From positions 2,630,501 through 2,694,500 of the forward strand of contig CP033051.1 in NCBI GenBank assembly GCA_003667865.1: a stretch of DNA of 64,000 nucleotides, in the 5' to 3' direction. The notes beneath the pieces are model-generated. The model did no database searches. It saw only the letters and a list, made by a program, of their open reading frames with translations, and was not told where the DNA came from. Below, piece by piece: positions 26,093-35,330 of this stretch. This DNA comes from Rossellomorea marisflavi (GTDB lineage Bacteria > Bacillota > Bacilli > Bacillales > Bacillaceae_B). Made by a program: the position numbers and the translations under genes. Position 1 is the stretch's first letter; every line of letters begins with the position of its first letter.

Positions 26093-26937
26093 TGAATAAT
26101 ATTAAACAGCAAAAAATCATACGATTAACCATTTCATACGTCATAATTGCGATTATGTTTGCAATTATTTTATATCCTGTCGCATGGATTATAGGATCTT
26201 CATTTAATCCAGGACAAAGCTTGTCTGGTTCTTCAATTATTCCTAAGAATGCGACACTTGCTCACTATAAAGAACTGTTTGATTTAGAACAAAGTAACTA
26301 TTTGATTTGGTACTGGAATTCATTAAAAGTTAGTTTGTCTACGATGGCATTAACTGTTGTGATGGTTAGCTTAACGGCATATGCATTTTCTCGCTATCGA
26401 TTTACCGGAAGAAAAAATGGGCTAATGACATTCTTAATTTTACAAATGATTCCAAACTTTGCAGCTTTAATTGCTATTTTCGTTTTAGCACTTTTAACGG
26501 GCCTTTTAGATACACACCTTGGGTTAATCCTCGTGTATGTGGGTGGTCAAATACCAATGAATACGTGGTTGATGAAGGGCTACTTAGACACGATTCCAAA
26601 AGAGTTAGATGAATCTGCACGAATGGATGGAGCAGGGCATCTTCGTATCTTCATTCAGATTGTCATGCCATTAGCGAAACCAATTATTGCAGTAGTAGCA
26701 TTATTCTCGTTTATAGCACCATTTGCCGATTTTATTCTTGCAAGTATTCTATTAAGGACTGAAGAAAAGTTTACACTTCCTGTAGCTCTATATGATATGG
26801 TAGCAAAGCAGTTTGGAGCAGAATTTACAACTTTTGCAGCTGGATCTGTATTAATTGCAGTTCCAATTGCACTATTGTTCTTAATGTTCCAGAAATACTT
26901 TGTATCAGGTTTGACTGCTGGAGGTACAAAAGGATAA
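26092..26937 (+). CDS. Maltodextrin ABC permease, MalG/MdxG type
   Basis: The second permease subunit, 281 residues, six membrane segments. The EAA-type loop is present as ELDESARMDGAGHLRIFIQI. It ends SGLTAGGTKG, a C-terminus typical of MalG proteins. It overlaps malF by one base. Confidence 0.9.
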   Translation: MNNIKQQKIIRLTISYVIIAIMFAIILYPVAWIIGSSFNPGQSLSGSSIIPKNATLAHYKELFDLEQSNYLIWYWNSLKVSLSTMALTVVMVSLTAYAFSRYRFTGRKNGLMTFLILQMIPNFAALIAIFVLALLTGLLDTHLGLILVYVGGQIPMNTWLMKGYLDTIPKELDESARMDGAGHLRIFIQIVMPLAKPIIAVVALFSFIAPFADFILASILLRTEEKFTLPVALYDMVAKQFGAEFTTFAAGSVLIAVPIALLFLMFQKYFVSGLTAGGTKG

Positions 26938-26951
26938 TCTTAAATAGGTTA

Positions 26952-26983
26952 GACTATATAATGTGAAGACACATTTTATAGTC
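26952..26983 (+). other. Hairpin after malG
   Basis: GACTATATAATGTG pairs with CACATTTTATAGTC across a 4-base loop. No T run follows, so it may act as a 3' stabiliser rather than a terminator. Confidence 0.5.
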
Positions 26984-26988
26984 TTTGC

Positions 26989-27035
26989 AGACACTTCGCG
27001 AAAACTACTTCATGCAAGTATTTTGTGAAGTGTCT
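26989..27035 (+). other. Second hairpin between malG and the amylase
   Basis: AGACACTTC pairs with GAAGTGTCT, extended by CGAAAA/TTTTGT. The loop is about 16 bases. Together with the preceding hairpin it fills the 143-base gap and may partly isolate expression of the amylase. Confidence 0.5.
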
Positions 27036-27080
27036 TACTCATAATGTAATGAAAAACTTTATGCATAAGGAGGAGCGGAG

Positions 27081-28613
27081 ATGAAAAGAGTACTATCTCT
27101 CGTTTTAGTTCCGTTTCTTCTTTTTTACTCCCTTCCGGTGGGTGCAGTTGAAAAAGAAGAACGTAAGTGGCAGGATGAAACCATTTATTTTCTAATGGTG
27201 GACCGTTTTAACAACGGGGATACATCCAATGATTTAGATGTAAATATAAAAGATCCGAAAGCTTATCAAGGTGGAGACTTTCAAGGAATTATTGATAAGT
27301 TAGATTATATAAAGGATATGGGGTTCACGACGATTTGGATGACACCTATATTTGATAATCAAGATCTTGGATATCACGGCTATTGGATTACTGATTTTTA
27401 TAGTACTGATGAACATTTTGGTTCCATTGATGATTTTAAAAGACTCGTCGATGAAGCCCATAAACGTGACATTAAAATCATTCTTGACTTTGTAGTAAAC
27501 CATGTTGGACCGGACCATCAATGGGTGAATGATCCTGAGAAAAAGGATTGGTTTCACGAAAAGCAACCAATGAACTTTAATGATGAAGAAAGCCTGCAAA
27601 ACGCATGGCTTTATGATTTACCTGATTTAAATACAGAGAACCCAGAGGTGCGAGAGTACTTAATTGATGCTGCTAAATGGTGGATTGAAGAGACGGATGT
27701 CGATGGATACAGATTAGATACCGTTAGGCATGTTCCACAAGAGTTTTGGGATGAATTTAATGAAGAGGTAAAATCCGTAAAAGATGATTTTTATATTATA
27801 GGTGAAATTTTTGACCGTGACCCTCAGAATATTGCGAAATATAATGGGATTGGGATTGATGGATTTGTTAATTTTCCTCAAGCAGAAGAAATGAGAAACG
27901 TTTTTCAAAAACCAGATCAGTCGATGGAACGCTTGTTTAATTTCTTTAAATATAATGAATCTTTCTATGAGGATCCTTACTTAATGGGAAGTTTTATCGA
28001 TAATCATGATATGACTCGCTTCACGCGATTACTAGTGCAAAATAAAGTATTCCCAGGTACTAGATGGAAGCTAGCACTTACTTATATGTATACAACACCA
28101 GGGATCCCAATTGTTTATTATGGTTCTGAAATTGCAATTGACGGTGGTGAAGACCCTGACAATCGTCGATTAATGGATTTCCGTGCAGATAAAGAGTTAA
28201 TAGAATACATCAGTGAAATAGGATCACTACGTCAGGAGTTACCTGCTTTAACAAGAGGTACCGTAACACCACTTTTCGTTGAAGGTGGAATGGGCATTTT
28301 TAAGCGTGAGTATAAGGATCAAACTGTCGTTGTTGCGATGAATAATACTTCAAAATCTCAAGAAGTTGTCTTAGATGCTAGTGTATTAGAGGATGACAAA
28401 GAGCTTAAAGGATATCTTACAGCTGACCTAGTTAGAAGCAGTAATGGTAAGTATACAATCATTATTGACCGGGAAGAAGCTGAAATATATGAGCTAAAGG
28501 ATAAGTCTGGTTTGAATTATGCCTTTATTGCAGCACTTTCAGCAGTTTATATATTGTTTGTTGGATTTATTTATATTGCATGGAAACGTGGCAGAAAAAA
28601 GACGAAACAGTAG
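27081..28613 (+). CDS. Secreted, membrane-anchored GH13 alpha-amylase
   Basis: A protein of 510 residues with a signal peptide (cleavage likely after VGA, about residue 23) and a GH13 domain. Catalytic residues are Asp213 (DGYRLDTVRH), Glu242 (IGEIFD) and Asp310 (FIDNHDMTR). A C-terminal hydrophobic helix (about 479-500, ending IYIAWKRGRKKTKQ) would hold the enzyme on the outer face of the membrane. It should release maltodextrins at the cell surface for the MalEFG importer. The ATG follows AAGGAGGAGCGG. The anchor distinguishes it from freely secreted Bacillus amylases. Confidence 0.88.
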   Translation: MKRVLSLVLVPFLLFYSLPVGAVEKEERKWQDETIYFLMVDRFNNGDTSNDLDVNIKDPKAYQGGDFQGIIDKLDYIKDMGFTTIWMTPIFDNQDLGYHGYWITDFYSTDEHFGSIDDFKRLVDEAHKRDIKIILDFVVNHVGPDHQWVNDPEKKDWFHEKQPMNFNDEESLQNAWLYDLPDLNTENPEVREYLIDAAKWWIEETDVDGYRLDTVRHVPQEFWDEFNEEVKSVKDDFYIIGEIFDRDPQNIAKYNGIGIDGFVNFPQAEEMRNVFQKPDQSMERLFNFFKYNESFYEDPYLMGSFIDNHDMTRFTRLLVQNKVFPGTRWKLALTYMYTTPGIPIVYYGSEIAIDGGEDPDNRRLMDFRADKELIEYISEIGSLRQELPALTRGTVTPLFVEGGMGIFKREYKDQTVVVAMNNTSKSQEVVLDASVLEDDKELKGYLTADLVRSSNGKYTIIIDREEAEIYELKDKSGLNYAFIAALSAVYILFVGFIYIAWKRGRKKTKQ

Positions 28614-28659
28614 AGTGAATGTGGGAATGAATACAAATGAATACCCTGTCTTTTTAATG

Positions 28660-28681
28660 GAACCCTTTATATAAAGGGTTC
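28660..28681 (+). other. Perfect hairpin after the amylase gene
   Basis: GAACCCTTT/AAAGGGTTC with an ATAT loop. It lacks a T tract. It may be a weak terminator or a stabilising 3' end. The 200-base gap to the LacI-type gene holds nothing else I can name. Confidence 0.5.
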
Positions 28682-28814
28682 TTCCAAAATGTTTTGGTTA
28701 AAAAATGATTCTCATTTTTTATAATATCTTAAATGTATGAAGATACAGAATATGAAAAAGAACTTTCATAATAGAGAGATCCTTTGCTCTAGAGAGAGGA
28801 GGATTAAGATTAAT

Positions 28815-29891
28815 ATGGCTGTAACAATAAAAGATGTAGCAAAGCTGGCAGATGTAGCTCCTTCAACCGTTTCACGTGTTATTGCAAACAACCCTAGAAT
28901 TAGTGAAAAAACAAAGAGACGCGTACGAGAGGCAATGGATCAATTAGGATACCACCCAAACTTTATAGCGAGAAGTTTAGCCAATCAGACAACTCAAGTT
29001 CTTGGGTTGGTGTTACCAGAATCAACTGAAACCTTCTCACAAAATCCATTCTTCCCCATGGTACTAAGGGGATTAAGTGAAGGTGCTCACGAAAAGCATT
29101 TCGCTCTTCAAATGACGACCGGACAATCTGAAGATGAGATTTATGAAGGGGTCGTACAAATGGTTCAAGGTGGAAGAGTGGATGGAATTGTTCTTCTGTA
29201 TTCAAAAGTTGAGGACCGGGTTATCATGTATCTGAAGGAAAGAAATTTTCCATTTGTTCTGATCGGTAAACCATTCAAATATACAGAAGAAATCACACAT
29301 GTAGACAATGATAATTTCCGTGCTACGGTTGAGGTGACCAATTATTTATTAGGGCTTGGGCATGATCGAATAGGATTCATTGGTGGAGACTTAGATCTTG
29401 TTGTAACCGTTGAACGACTTCTTGGCTATGAAAAAGCGTTGAGGGACTCGGGAATTGAATTACGAAATGAGTATGTAATTCATGAAGAGTTTCTACGTGA
29501 AGGTGGAAGGGAAGCAATCAATGAGCTGATGCAAGTAAACGATCCCCCGACAGCATTGGTGGTAGCAGATGATCTTATGGCATTGGGTGTATTAAATACT
29601 CTTGATGAAATGGGAATTTCAGTGCCAGATGATATCTCGATCGTTAGCTTTAATAATATTATGCTTGCAGAGATGTCAAGACCACCATTAACGACGGTAG
29701 ATATTAATATTTTTGATTTAGGCTATGAGGCTTCCAAAAGCCTTATTCAAAAAATTGAAAATCCAAAAGAACCTGTAAAACGCATTATCGTGAATCATAA
29801 TATGGTGAAGCGGTTCTCATGTAGTCAATATAATGCATCAAATAAGAAAATTAAAACAATGGCTCAAGAAACGCTCTCTCCTAAAAAATAA
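28815..29891 (+). CDS. LacI-family transcriptional regulator, MalR-like
   Basis: A protein of 358 residues: helix-turn-helix VTIKDVAKLADVAPSTVSRV at residues 3-22, the hinge region near 50-60 (NFIARSLANQTTQ), then a periplasmic-binding-protein-like ligand domain. The ATG at 28815 follows AGAGAGGAGG and fits the family N-terminus; an ATG 78 bases upstream would add an unrelated leader. Its place at the end of the maltodextrin island and the two LacI-type palindromes upstream of malE suggest it is the local maltose-responsive repressor. In B. subtilis the gene near this chromosomal place is degA, also LacI-family, so orthology to degA cannot be excluded. Confidence 0.85.
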   Translation: MAVTIKDVAKLADVAPSTVSRVIANNPRISEKTKRRVREAMDQLGYHPNFIARSLANQTTQVLGLVLPESTETFSQNPFFPMVLRGLSEGAHEKHFALQMTTGQSEDEIYEGVVQMVQGGRVDGIVLLYSKVEDRVIMYLKERNFPFVLIGKPFKYTEEITHVDNDNFRATVEVTNYLLGLGHDRIGFIGGDLDLVVTVERLLGYEKALRDSGIELRNEYVIHEEFLREGGREAINELMQVNDPPTALVVADDLMALGVLNTLDEMGISVPDDISIVSFNNIMLAEMSRPPLTTVDINIFDLGYEASKSLIQKIENPKEPVKRIIVNHNMVKRFSCSQYNASNKKIKTMAQETLSPKK

Positions 29892-29956
29892 CCTGTATTT
29901 TGTTTTTAAGTATATTAGATTGCAGAAATAAACAAACAGTTATTAGCACTGAGTCG

Positions 29957-30008
29957 CTTGTAACGGAGGACAAGGAGGATTACCGCCCGCCCCGCGGAAA
30001 GCAACGGG
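29957..30008 (+). repeat. Dispersed palindromic repeat, copy D (decayed)
   Basis: The right half is recognisable (CGCCCGCCCCGCGGAAAGCA), and the outer TAACGG elements remain, but the stem arms are gone. Same orientation as copies A-C. Flanking genes show no clear A/C bias. Confidence 0.65.
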
Positions 30009-30047
30009 TATTGTTCAACACATATATCATTGATCTTAACTACAATT

Positions 30048-30097
30048 AAACCTACTCGTAAATGATGTCTAAGGACATGATCTACGAGTAGGTTTTT
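30048..30097 (+). terminator. Terminator between convergent genes
   Basis: AAACCTACTCGTA pairs with TACGAGTAGGTTT, followed by TTT on the plus strand; the loop of 22 bases includes a smaller hairpin (ATGTCT/GGACAT). It separates the LacI-type gene from the convergent dehydrogenase gene. Confidence 0.7.
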
Positions 30098-30107
30098 CCT
30101 TTTGGTC

Positions 30108-30977
30108 TTATCCGTTTACAATGGTTCCTCCGTTAATGTGAATAATTTGACCAGTCACATAGCTAGAGTCATCACTTGCTAAATAGACATAAGCTGGACC
30201 TAACTCATAAGGTTGTCCGGCTCTTCCTAATGGTGTATTAGCACCAAATGTTGAAACCTGGTCTGCAGAAAAAGTTGATGGGATTAGAGGAGTCCAAATG
30301 GGCCCTGGTGCAACACCATTTACACGTATCCCATCAGGAGCAAGGTTTTCTGACAAGGAACGTGTAAAGCTTACGATGGCTCCTTTAGTGGCTGAGTAGT
30401 CAAGCAACTCCTTATGCCCTTTATATGCCGTTATTGAAGCAGTGTTAACAATTGAAGATCCTTTCTTCAAATGAGGCAAAGCAGCTTTTGTTAGATAAAA
30501 GAACGAAAATATATTTGTTCGAAAGGTTTTTTCAAGTTGTTCAGTTGTAATGTCTAAGAGACTTTTTTGTGGATGCTGCTCTGCTGCATTATTTACAAGG
30601 ATATCAATGCTGCCGAATTCTTGAATAGTCTTTTCGATTACTTCTTCACAAAACGAAGTGTTCCCTAAATCTCCAGAGAGAAGAAGACATTTTCCGCCTG
30701 CATTTTCCACTAATGTCTTACTAACTTGAGCATCTTCATGTTCTTCTAAATAAGGAATAACTACATTTGCACCCTCTGTAGCATAATACCATGCAACGGA
30801 ACGGCCAATTCCACTATCTCCTCCAGTAATAATGGCGACTTTTCCTTGAAGTTTACCACTACCCTTGTACTTGTCATCGGTATGTTGTGGAACTGGATTC
30901 ATTTCTTGTGTAGTTCCTGGCTGATGATTTTGATGTTGTGGGGGAAATGTTTGTTTCTGTTTTTGTTGGTTTGTCAT
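30108..30977 (-). CDS. SDR-family oxidoreductase, YhdF/YdaD type
   Basis: A short-chain dehydrogenase of 289 residues with a Gln/His/Pro-rich N-terminal tail (1-45) typical of the Bacillus general-stress subgroup. The cofactor motif TGGDSGIGRSVA is at about 51-62, NNAAE near 130, and the catalytic Tyr and Lys are in YSATKG. It probably uses NAD(P)H on small alcohols or sugars; the substrate is unknown. The start at 30977 follows TAGGAGTGATAAC. Confidence 0.85.
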   Translation of the reverse strand: MTNQQKQKQTFPPQHQNHQPGTTQEMNPVPQHTDDKYKGSGKLQGKVAIITGGDSGIGRSVAWYYATEGANVVIPYLEEHEDAQVSKTLVENAGGKCLLLSGDLGNTSFCEEVIEKTIQEFGSIDILVNNAAEQHPQKSLLDITTEQLEKTFRTNIFSFFYLTKAALPHLKKGSSIVNTASITAYKGHKELLDYSATKGAIVSFTRSLSENLAPDGIRVNGVAPGPIWTPLIPSTFSADQVSTFGANTPLGRAGQPYELGPAYVYLASDDSSYVTGQIIHINGGTIVNG

Positions 30978-31015
30978 GTTATCACTCCTAGTATTGAATG
31001 TATCAAATAGCCCAT

Positions 31016-32374
31016 TTAGGTTTGTTTGGATGTTAGAATCCCTTCAGCTTTATATCCTAAAATGTTTACCAAGTCCTTTGGAGATGAAAAGGGAGGGGAA
31101 TAGCATGTCTCAATTTCCTGTAAATCATTAATTTTAATACCCCCGTAAATGGCTGTAGCTAACACATCAATTCGTTTGTCTACACCATCTCCACCAACGA
31201 TTTGTGCACCATATATTTTTGCACTATTAGGACAAAAATGTGCTTTTAAATAAACCTTACTTGAATTTGGATAGTATCCAGCATGTGAACCACCTTCATG
31301 GTAGACCGTTTTAAACGTAATATTTTGTTCGTTTAACGTTCTTTCATTCAAACCAGTGGTTGCTACTGTCATATCAAAAACCTTTGCAATAGTAGTACCT
31401 AGTAAGCCTTTAAAGGCAATGGGTTGTTCCTCTGTTATGTGTCTAGCAATGATATAGGCCTGTCGGTGCGCTGGCCATGAAAGAGGGACTTGTTTAGGCT
31501 TATTGGTAATAAAACTAAATGTCTCTGCTGCATCCCCAAGTGCATATATAGATGGATCATCTGTTTGCATATAAGAGTTGGTTTTAATCCCACCTGTTTC
31601 CCCTAATGTAAGGTTAGCTTCAGTAGCAAGCTTCGTAATCGGTTTGATTCCAGTTGCAACAATAATAAAATCAGTTTCTATTTCTTTTCCGCTCTTTAAA
31701 ACAATATGACGATTGGATATTTTACTTACAGCTTCACCTGTTAGAACACCAATATGTTTTTCAATTAGGTGACATTGAACTTTATAAGCGAAGTCTTCGT
31801 CAATAATTCCTAATATATGTTCAGAGCGCTCAATAATCGTTGAATCAATGGAAAGATTCTTCAAGTTTTCAGCCATTTCAAGACCAACATAACCACCACC
31901 AATAATGACACATTTACTTGGTCGATGATGCTCGATATAATCTTTAATTTGGTCCATTTCATCAATATGTCGTAGTGTGAAATATGGCAAGCTGTCTAGG
32001 CCATTAATTGTCGGTATTGTTGCATATGCACCTGGTGCAAGGACTAATTTGTCATATGCTTCTTCAAAGGTTTGTGATGTATGTAAATTCCTCACAGTGA
32101 CCGTTTTGACTTCTCTATTGATCCTAGTCACTTCATGTTGAATTTGAATCGTAATATTTAGACGACTTGCGAGTTCTTGTGGGGTAGCTGCAAATAATTT
32201 TTCTCTATCATCAAAGACTTCCCCGATATAGAAGGGCATGCCACAAGCTCCGAATGAAGTATAGGAACTTTTTTCAAATAGAACAATGTTAGCCTCTTTA
32301 TCTAATTTTCTAATTTGTGAAGCAGTTGTTGCCCCACCAGCTACCCCACCGATTATGACGATTTTCTTACTCAT
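31016..32374 (-). CDS. cdr: CoA-disulfide reductase-like flavoprotein
   Basis: A pyridine-nucleotide disulfide oxidoreductase of 452 residues. FAD motif GGVAGGATTA is at residues 9-18, NAD(P) motif CVIIGGGYVGLEMAENL near 155, and a single redox Cys44 lies in SFGACGMPFYIG, the pattern of CoA-disulfide reductases and NADH oxidases. It lacks the rhodanese domain of longer relatives. It would keep coenzyme A (or bacillithiol-type low-molecular thiols) reduced. The ATG at 32374 is spaced correctly from GGAG; an in-frame GTG nine bases upstream is within that signal. Confidence 0.85.
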   Translation of the reverse strand: MSKKIVIIGGVAGGATTASQIRKLDKEANIVLFEKSSYTSFGACGMPFYIGEVFDDREKLFAATPQELASRLNITIQIQHEVTRINREVKTVTVRNLHTSQTFEEAYDKLVLAPGAYATIPTINGLDSLPYFTLRHIDEMDQIKDYIEHHRPSKCVIIGGGYVGLEMAENLKNLSIDSTIIERSEHILGIIDEDFAYKVQCHLIEKHIGVLTGEAVSKISNRHIVLKSGKEIETDFIIVATGIKPITKLATEANLTLGETGGIKTNSYMQTDDPSIYALGDAAETFSFITNKPKQVPLSWPAHRQAYIIARHITEEQPIAFKGLLGTTIAKVFDMTVATTGLNERTLNEQNITFKTVYHEGGSHAGYYPNSSKVYLKAHFCPNSAKIYGAQIVGGDGVDKRIDVLATAIYGGIKINDLQEIETCYSPPFSSPKDLVNILGYKAEGILTSKQT

Positions 32375-32390
32375 TTTCATCACTCCAAAT

Positions 32391-32426
32391 AAAAAAGTCG
32401 AACGAGTATTATTGTACCCATTCGAC
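32391..32426 (-). terminator. Terminator of yitK
   Basis: On the minus strand GTCGAATGGG pairs with CTCGTTCGAC and is followed by six T. Confidence 0.8.
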
Positions 32427-32469
32427 AGTCATTCAAATCTTTTATTCCGAGTTGTTACTCTATGTATGA

Positions 32470-32961
32470 TTAACGGTAGTTAACAAATTGAACTTCAACA
32501 GTTAAATCAGCCTCGCGTACCATTTGCATAACTTGTTGTAGATCATCTCTACTTTTCCCGCTAACACGAATCTGATCTTCTTGGATCTGGCTTTTCACTT
32601 TTAATTTTGAGTTTTTTATTAGAGTATTAATAATTTTGGCGTTGTCTTTATCAATTCCTTGAATAAGATTTGCACGTTGACGTACCGTTCCACCAGAAGC
32701 ACCCTCAACTTTACTATAGTCCAAATTCTTTATTGGAACTTGTCGCTTAATAAGTTTGCTTATTAATACATCCTTTACTTGATCTAATTTGTATTCGTCA
32801 TCTGAACTTAATACAAGTGTTTCCTTTTCGAGCTTAATATCACTCTTGCTTCCTTTAAAGTCATAACGATTCTGAATTTCTTTTAATGCAATTTGAATCG
32901 CATTCGATACTTCAGAATAGTCAACCTTTGATACAATATCAAATGAATTTTCTTGTGCCAC
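32470..32961 (-). CDS. yitK: YajQ-family nucleotide-binding protein YitK
   Basis: A protein of 163 residues of the UPF0234/YajQ family, with two similar ferredoxin-like halves. Family hallmarks: [17 protein letters not shown] at the start, [12 protein letters not shown], and [11 protein letters not shown] near the end. Homologues bind c-di-GMP or RNA in some proteobacteria; the Bacillus role is not settled. B. subtilis yitK is in the same part of the chromosome. The ATG follows AGGAGG. Confidence 0.9.
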   Translation of the reverse strand: MAQENSFDIVSKVDYSEVSNAIQIALKEIQNRYDFKGSKSDIKLEKETLVLSSDDEYKLDQVKDVLISKLIKRQVPIKNLDYSKVEGASGGTVRQRANLIQGIDKDNAKIINTLIKNSKLKVKSQIQEDQIRVSGKSRDDLQQVMQMVREADLTVEVQFVNYR

Positions 32962-33051
32962 AATACATCCTCCTATTTCCCATACTTATTTCAGTATATA
33001 CGAACATGAAAAAAACTTGCAAATTGTGAATTCTCTAAATGATGAGGTATT

Positions 33052-33095
33052 AAAAAGAGTCGAACGGATTCAGGGGTAACCTAACCGTTCGACTC
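33052..33095 (-). terminator. Terminator of the DUF3941-type gene
   Basis: On the minus strand GAGTCGAACGG pairs perfectly with CCGTTCGACTC and is followed by five T. The outer stem repeats the GTCGAAC/GTTCGAC core of the yitK terminator 650 bases away, an oddity worth noting. Confidence 0.85.
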
Positions 33096-33116
33096 GTGAA
33101 GATGTTCAACCTATTT

Positions 33117-33248
33117 TTATAGATGATCTGTTTTCTTAGAGTATTGATGTTTTCCAGCTTTACGGTTTTTTTCGCGAATCATGTTCTTTTCATGATGTAA
33201 AGCTTGATTATCTTGAGCCTTTTTATCATTATCAGATGTTTTTGGCAT
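33117..33248 (-). CDS. Small DUF3941-like protein
   Basis: A 43-residue, highly basic, hydrophilic protein starting MPKTSDNDKKAQDNQALHHE and ending HQYSKKTDHL. It resembles the small DUF3941 family found in spore formers; function unknown. The ATG at 33248 follows AAAGGAGTG, and a strong terminator follows the stop, so this is a real monocistronic gene. Confidence 0.7.
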   Translation of the reverse strand: MPKTSDNDKKAQDNQALHHEKNMIREKNRKAGKHQYSKKTDHL

Positions 33249-33279
33249 TAAAGAAACACTCCTTTATCAGTACTTGAAT

Positions 33280-33301
33280 GAAAAGGCGTGGTGCCTTTAC
33301 A
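33280..33301 (-). terminator. Possible terminator of the degV gene
   Basis: On the minus strand AAAGGC/GCCTTT with a 5-base loop is followed by TT then C. Short and weak. Confidence 0.4.
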
Positions 33302-33400
33302 AGACTTCTATTGTATTTTTTCCTAATAGGAGTGTTTTATCCAAAAATCAAGGGTCACGATAATGGTTTTAGGTATTGTATCTTAATTTGTTTAAGACCT

Positions 33401-34261
33401 TTACGATCTTGAAGCATTTAAAAAGAAAATAGCAAGTGTACCTGGCCCTGAATGGGAACCTACAGCAGCACCAATCATATTAATATACACTTCTTTTGGC
33501 TTGAAATGTTCTTCAATCAATGTTTTCATTTCTTGTGCAGACTCTTCGTCATCACCATGACTTATTGCAATCACTTGTTCTGATAGGTTGGTACCACGTT
33601 CCTTCATGACTTCAATGATTCTCTTTAGGACTTTCTTTCTTCCACGTAGTTTTTCAATTGGAACAAGCTTTCCGTCTTCTACATGAAGCAACGGTTTAAT
33701 GTTCAATAGGCTACCGAAGAATGCTGATGCTTTTGATAGACGTCCACCGCGTGCAAGATATTCAAGATCCTCAACAGTGAATAAATGCTCCATGTTCTGA
33801 CAATCTTTCTCTGCTTGTTGGATAATGTTTTCAGGAGATTCTCCATTTTCCATGGCCTCAACTGCCATCTTGACAACAAGACCACAACCTAATGAAGCAC
33901 ACTTGGAATCAATAATAGTCAGATCTAGATCTGGATATTCTTCTCTTACTTGATCTCGAATCATAACAGCAGTGCGATATGTACCGCTTAATTCAGAAGA
34001 AAAGGCAATATATAGTCCTTTTTCTTTTTTCTGTGCTAGCTCAGTGAAGACTGTTTGAAATTTCTCAGGTGATACCTGTGATGTTTTCGGCACATGGCCT
34101 TGACGTATTTTTTCAAATACTTCTTTGGGATTAATTGTGATAAGATCCTCATATTCTTGGTTATCTATAAGTACTTTTAATGGGAATAATGTTACATTTT
34201 CTTTGTTGTAAAAGCTTGAAGGTAAATCTGAAGCGCTGTCTGCAAAAACTTGGAAGCTCAT
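33401..34261 (-). CDS. yitS: DegV-family fatty-acid-binding protein YitS
   Basis: A protein of 286 residues of the DegV/FakB fold. The N-terminal FADSASDLPSSFYN, the central SSELSGTYRTA and the ARGGRLSKASAF block are the lipid-binding signature. Such proteins present fatty acids to a FakA kinase, or bind other lipids. It starts MSFQVFADSASD with ATG at 34261 and lies divergent from yitT, as in B. subtilis. Confidence 0.9.
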   Translation of the reverse strand: MSFQVFADSASDLPSSFYNKENVTLFPLKVLIDNQEYEDLITINPKEVFEKIRQGHVPKTSQVSPEKFQTVFTELAQKKEKGLYIAFSSELSGTYRTAVMIRDQVREEYPDLDLTIIDSKCASLGCGLVVKMAVEAMENGESPENIIQQAEKDCQNMEHLFTVEDLEYLARGGRLSKASAFFGSLLNIKPLLHVEDGKLVPIEKLRGRKKVLKRIIEVMKERGTNLSEQVIAISHGDDEESAQEMKTLIEEHFKPKEVYINMIGAAVGSHSGPGTLAIFFLNASRS

Positions 34262-34419
34262 GGGATGCCCCCCTTTATAGAAATTATTTGTTTACTTAAT
34301 AGTCTAGCCATATTCTTATTAAATCACAAATTTTTAGTGTTAACCTCATGTTTTTAGGATAAATAAAAAGAATGAATAGGATAATAAATCCAAATGGCTA
34401 TTTTATTGGGAGGGAGTTT

Positions 34420-35274
34420 ATGAAAAAAGAAGTTCTTTGGTTAGAGACAAAAAAACTTGTTATTGTCATTATTGGTGCTTTGTTAAATGCAATTGCAATG
34501 AATTTCTTTTTAATACCAGCTAATGTTTATGCAAGTGGATTTACCGGAATTGCCCAGCTACTATCAGATATTATTAGTGATCTTACACCTTTAAGCTTGT
34601 CAACGGGAATTCTATTATTTGTATTAAATATCCCCGTAACTATTTTAGGATGGTTAAAAGTTGGGAAATCATTTACCATTTATAGTTTTATCTCTGTATT
34701 TTTTATGTCCTTCTTTCTAGAAGTTATTCCAATTGAAGCACAATCAGGAGACATTTTATTAAATGCTGTTTTTGGGGGTGTAATCGCTGCAGTTGGTGTC
34801 GGAATAACCCTTAAATGGGGAGCCTCGACAGGTGGTATGGACATTGTTGCAATGATTCTTTCGAGAATGAAGGATAAGCCTGTAGGTACGTATTTCTTTA
34901 TAATGAATGCAGTGATTATTGTAACAGCTGGTTACTTATACGGATGGGAAAAAGCATTATATACACTTGTTACTTTATACGCATCTACAAGGGTAATTGA
35001 TGCTATTCATACACGTCATGAAAAGCTAACCGCGATGATTGTTACGAAGAAAGCAGATGAACTAAAACACGCCATCCATTCAAAACTTGTACGTGGAATT
35101 ACAACAGTACCTGCAAAAGGGGCTTTCTCAGGAGAGCAAAAAGAAATGATGATTATTGTGATTACAAGATATGAGCTGTTTGAACTAGAGCGTGTAATAA
35201 AAGATGTTGATCCCAATGCCTTTACAAATATTGTTCAAACGACAGGAATCTTTGGTTTTTTCAGAAGAGAGTAA
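34420..35274 (+). CDS. yitT: YitT-family membrane protein
   Basis: A protein of 284 residues with five or six membrane helices (about 10-190) followed by a cytoplasmic DUF2179 domain (EMMIIVITRYELFELERVIK). Conserved positions include NFFLIPANVYASGFTGIAQL and WGASTGGMDIVA. It is a family of unknown transporters. The ATG at 34420 follows GGGAGGGAG; an in-frame ATG 48 bases upstream has no signal. Confidence 0.88.
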   Translation: MKKEVLWLETKKLVIVIIGALLNAIAMNFFLIPANVYASGFTGIAQLLSDIISDLTPLSLSTGILLFVLNIPVTILGWLKVGKSFTIYSFISVFFMSFFLEVIPIEAQSGDILLNAVFGGVIAAVGVGITLKWGASTGGMDIVAMILSRMKDKPVGTYFFIMNAVIIVTAGYLYGWEKALYTLVTLYASTRVIDAIHTRHEKLTAMIVTKKADELKHAIHSKLVRGITTVPAKGAFSGEQKEMMIIVITRYELFELERVIKDVDPNAFTNIVQTTGIFGFFRRE

Positions 35275-35330
35275 ATCATATTCATTCGACTCATACTATA
35301 AAAAAACATCATGGAAGGGGAATTACGCTT

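Noticed and set aside
29957..30008. A riboswitch between the LacI-type and dehydrogenase genes.
   Set aside because: The GC-rich segment is a decayed copy of the dispersed repeat and both neighbouring genes point toward it.
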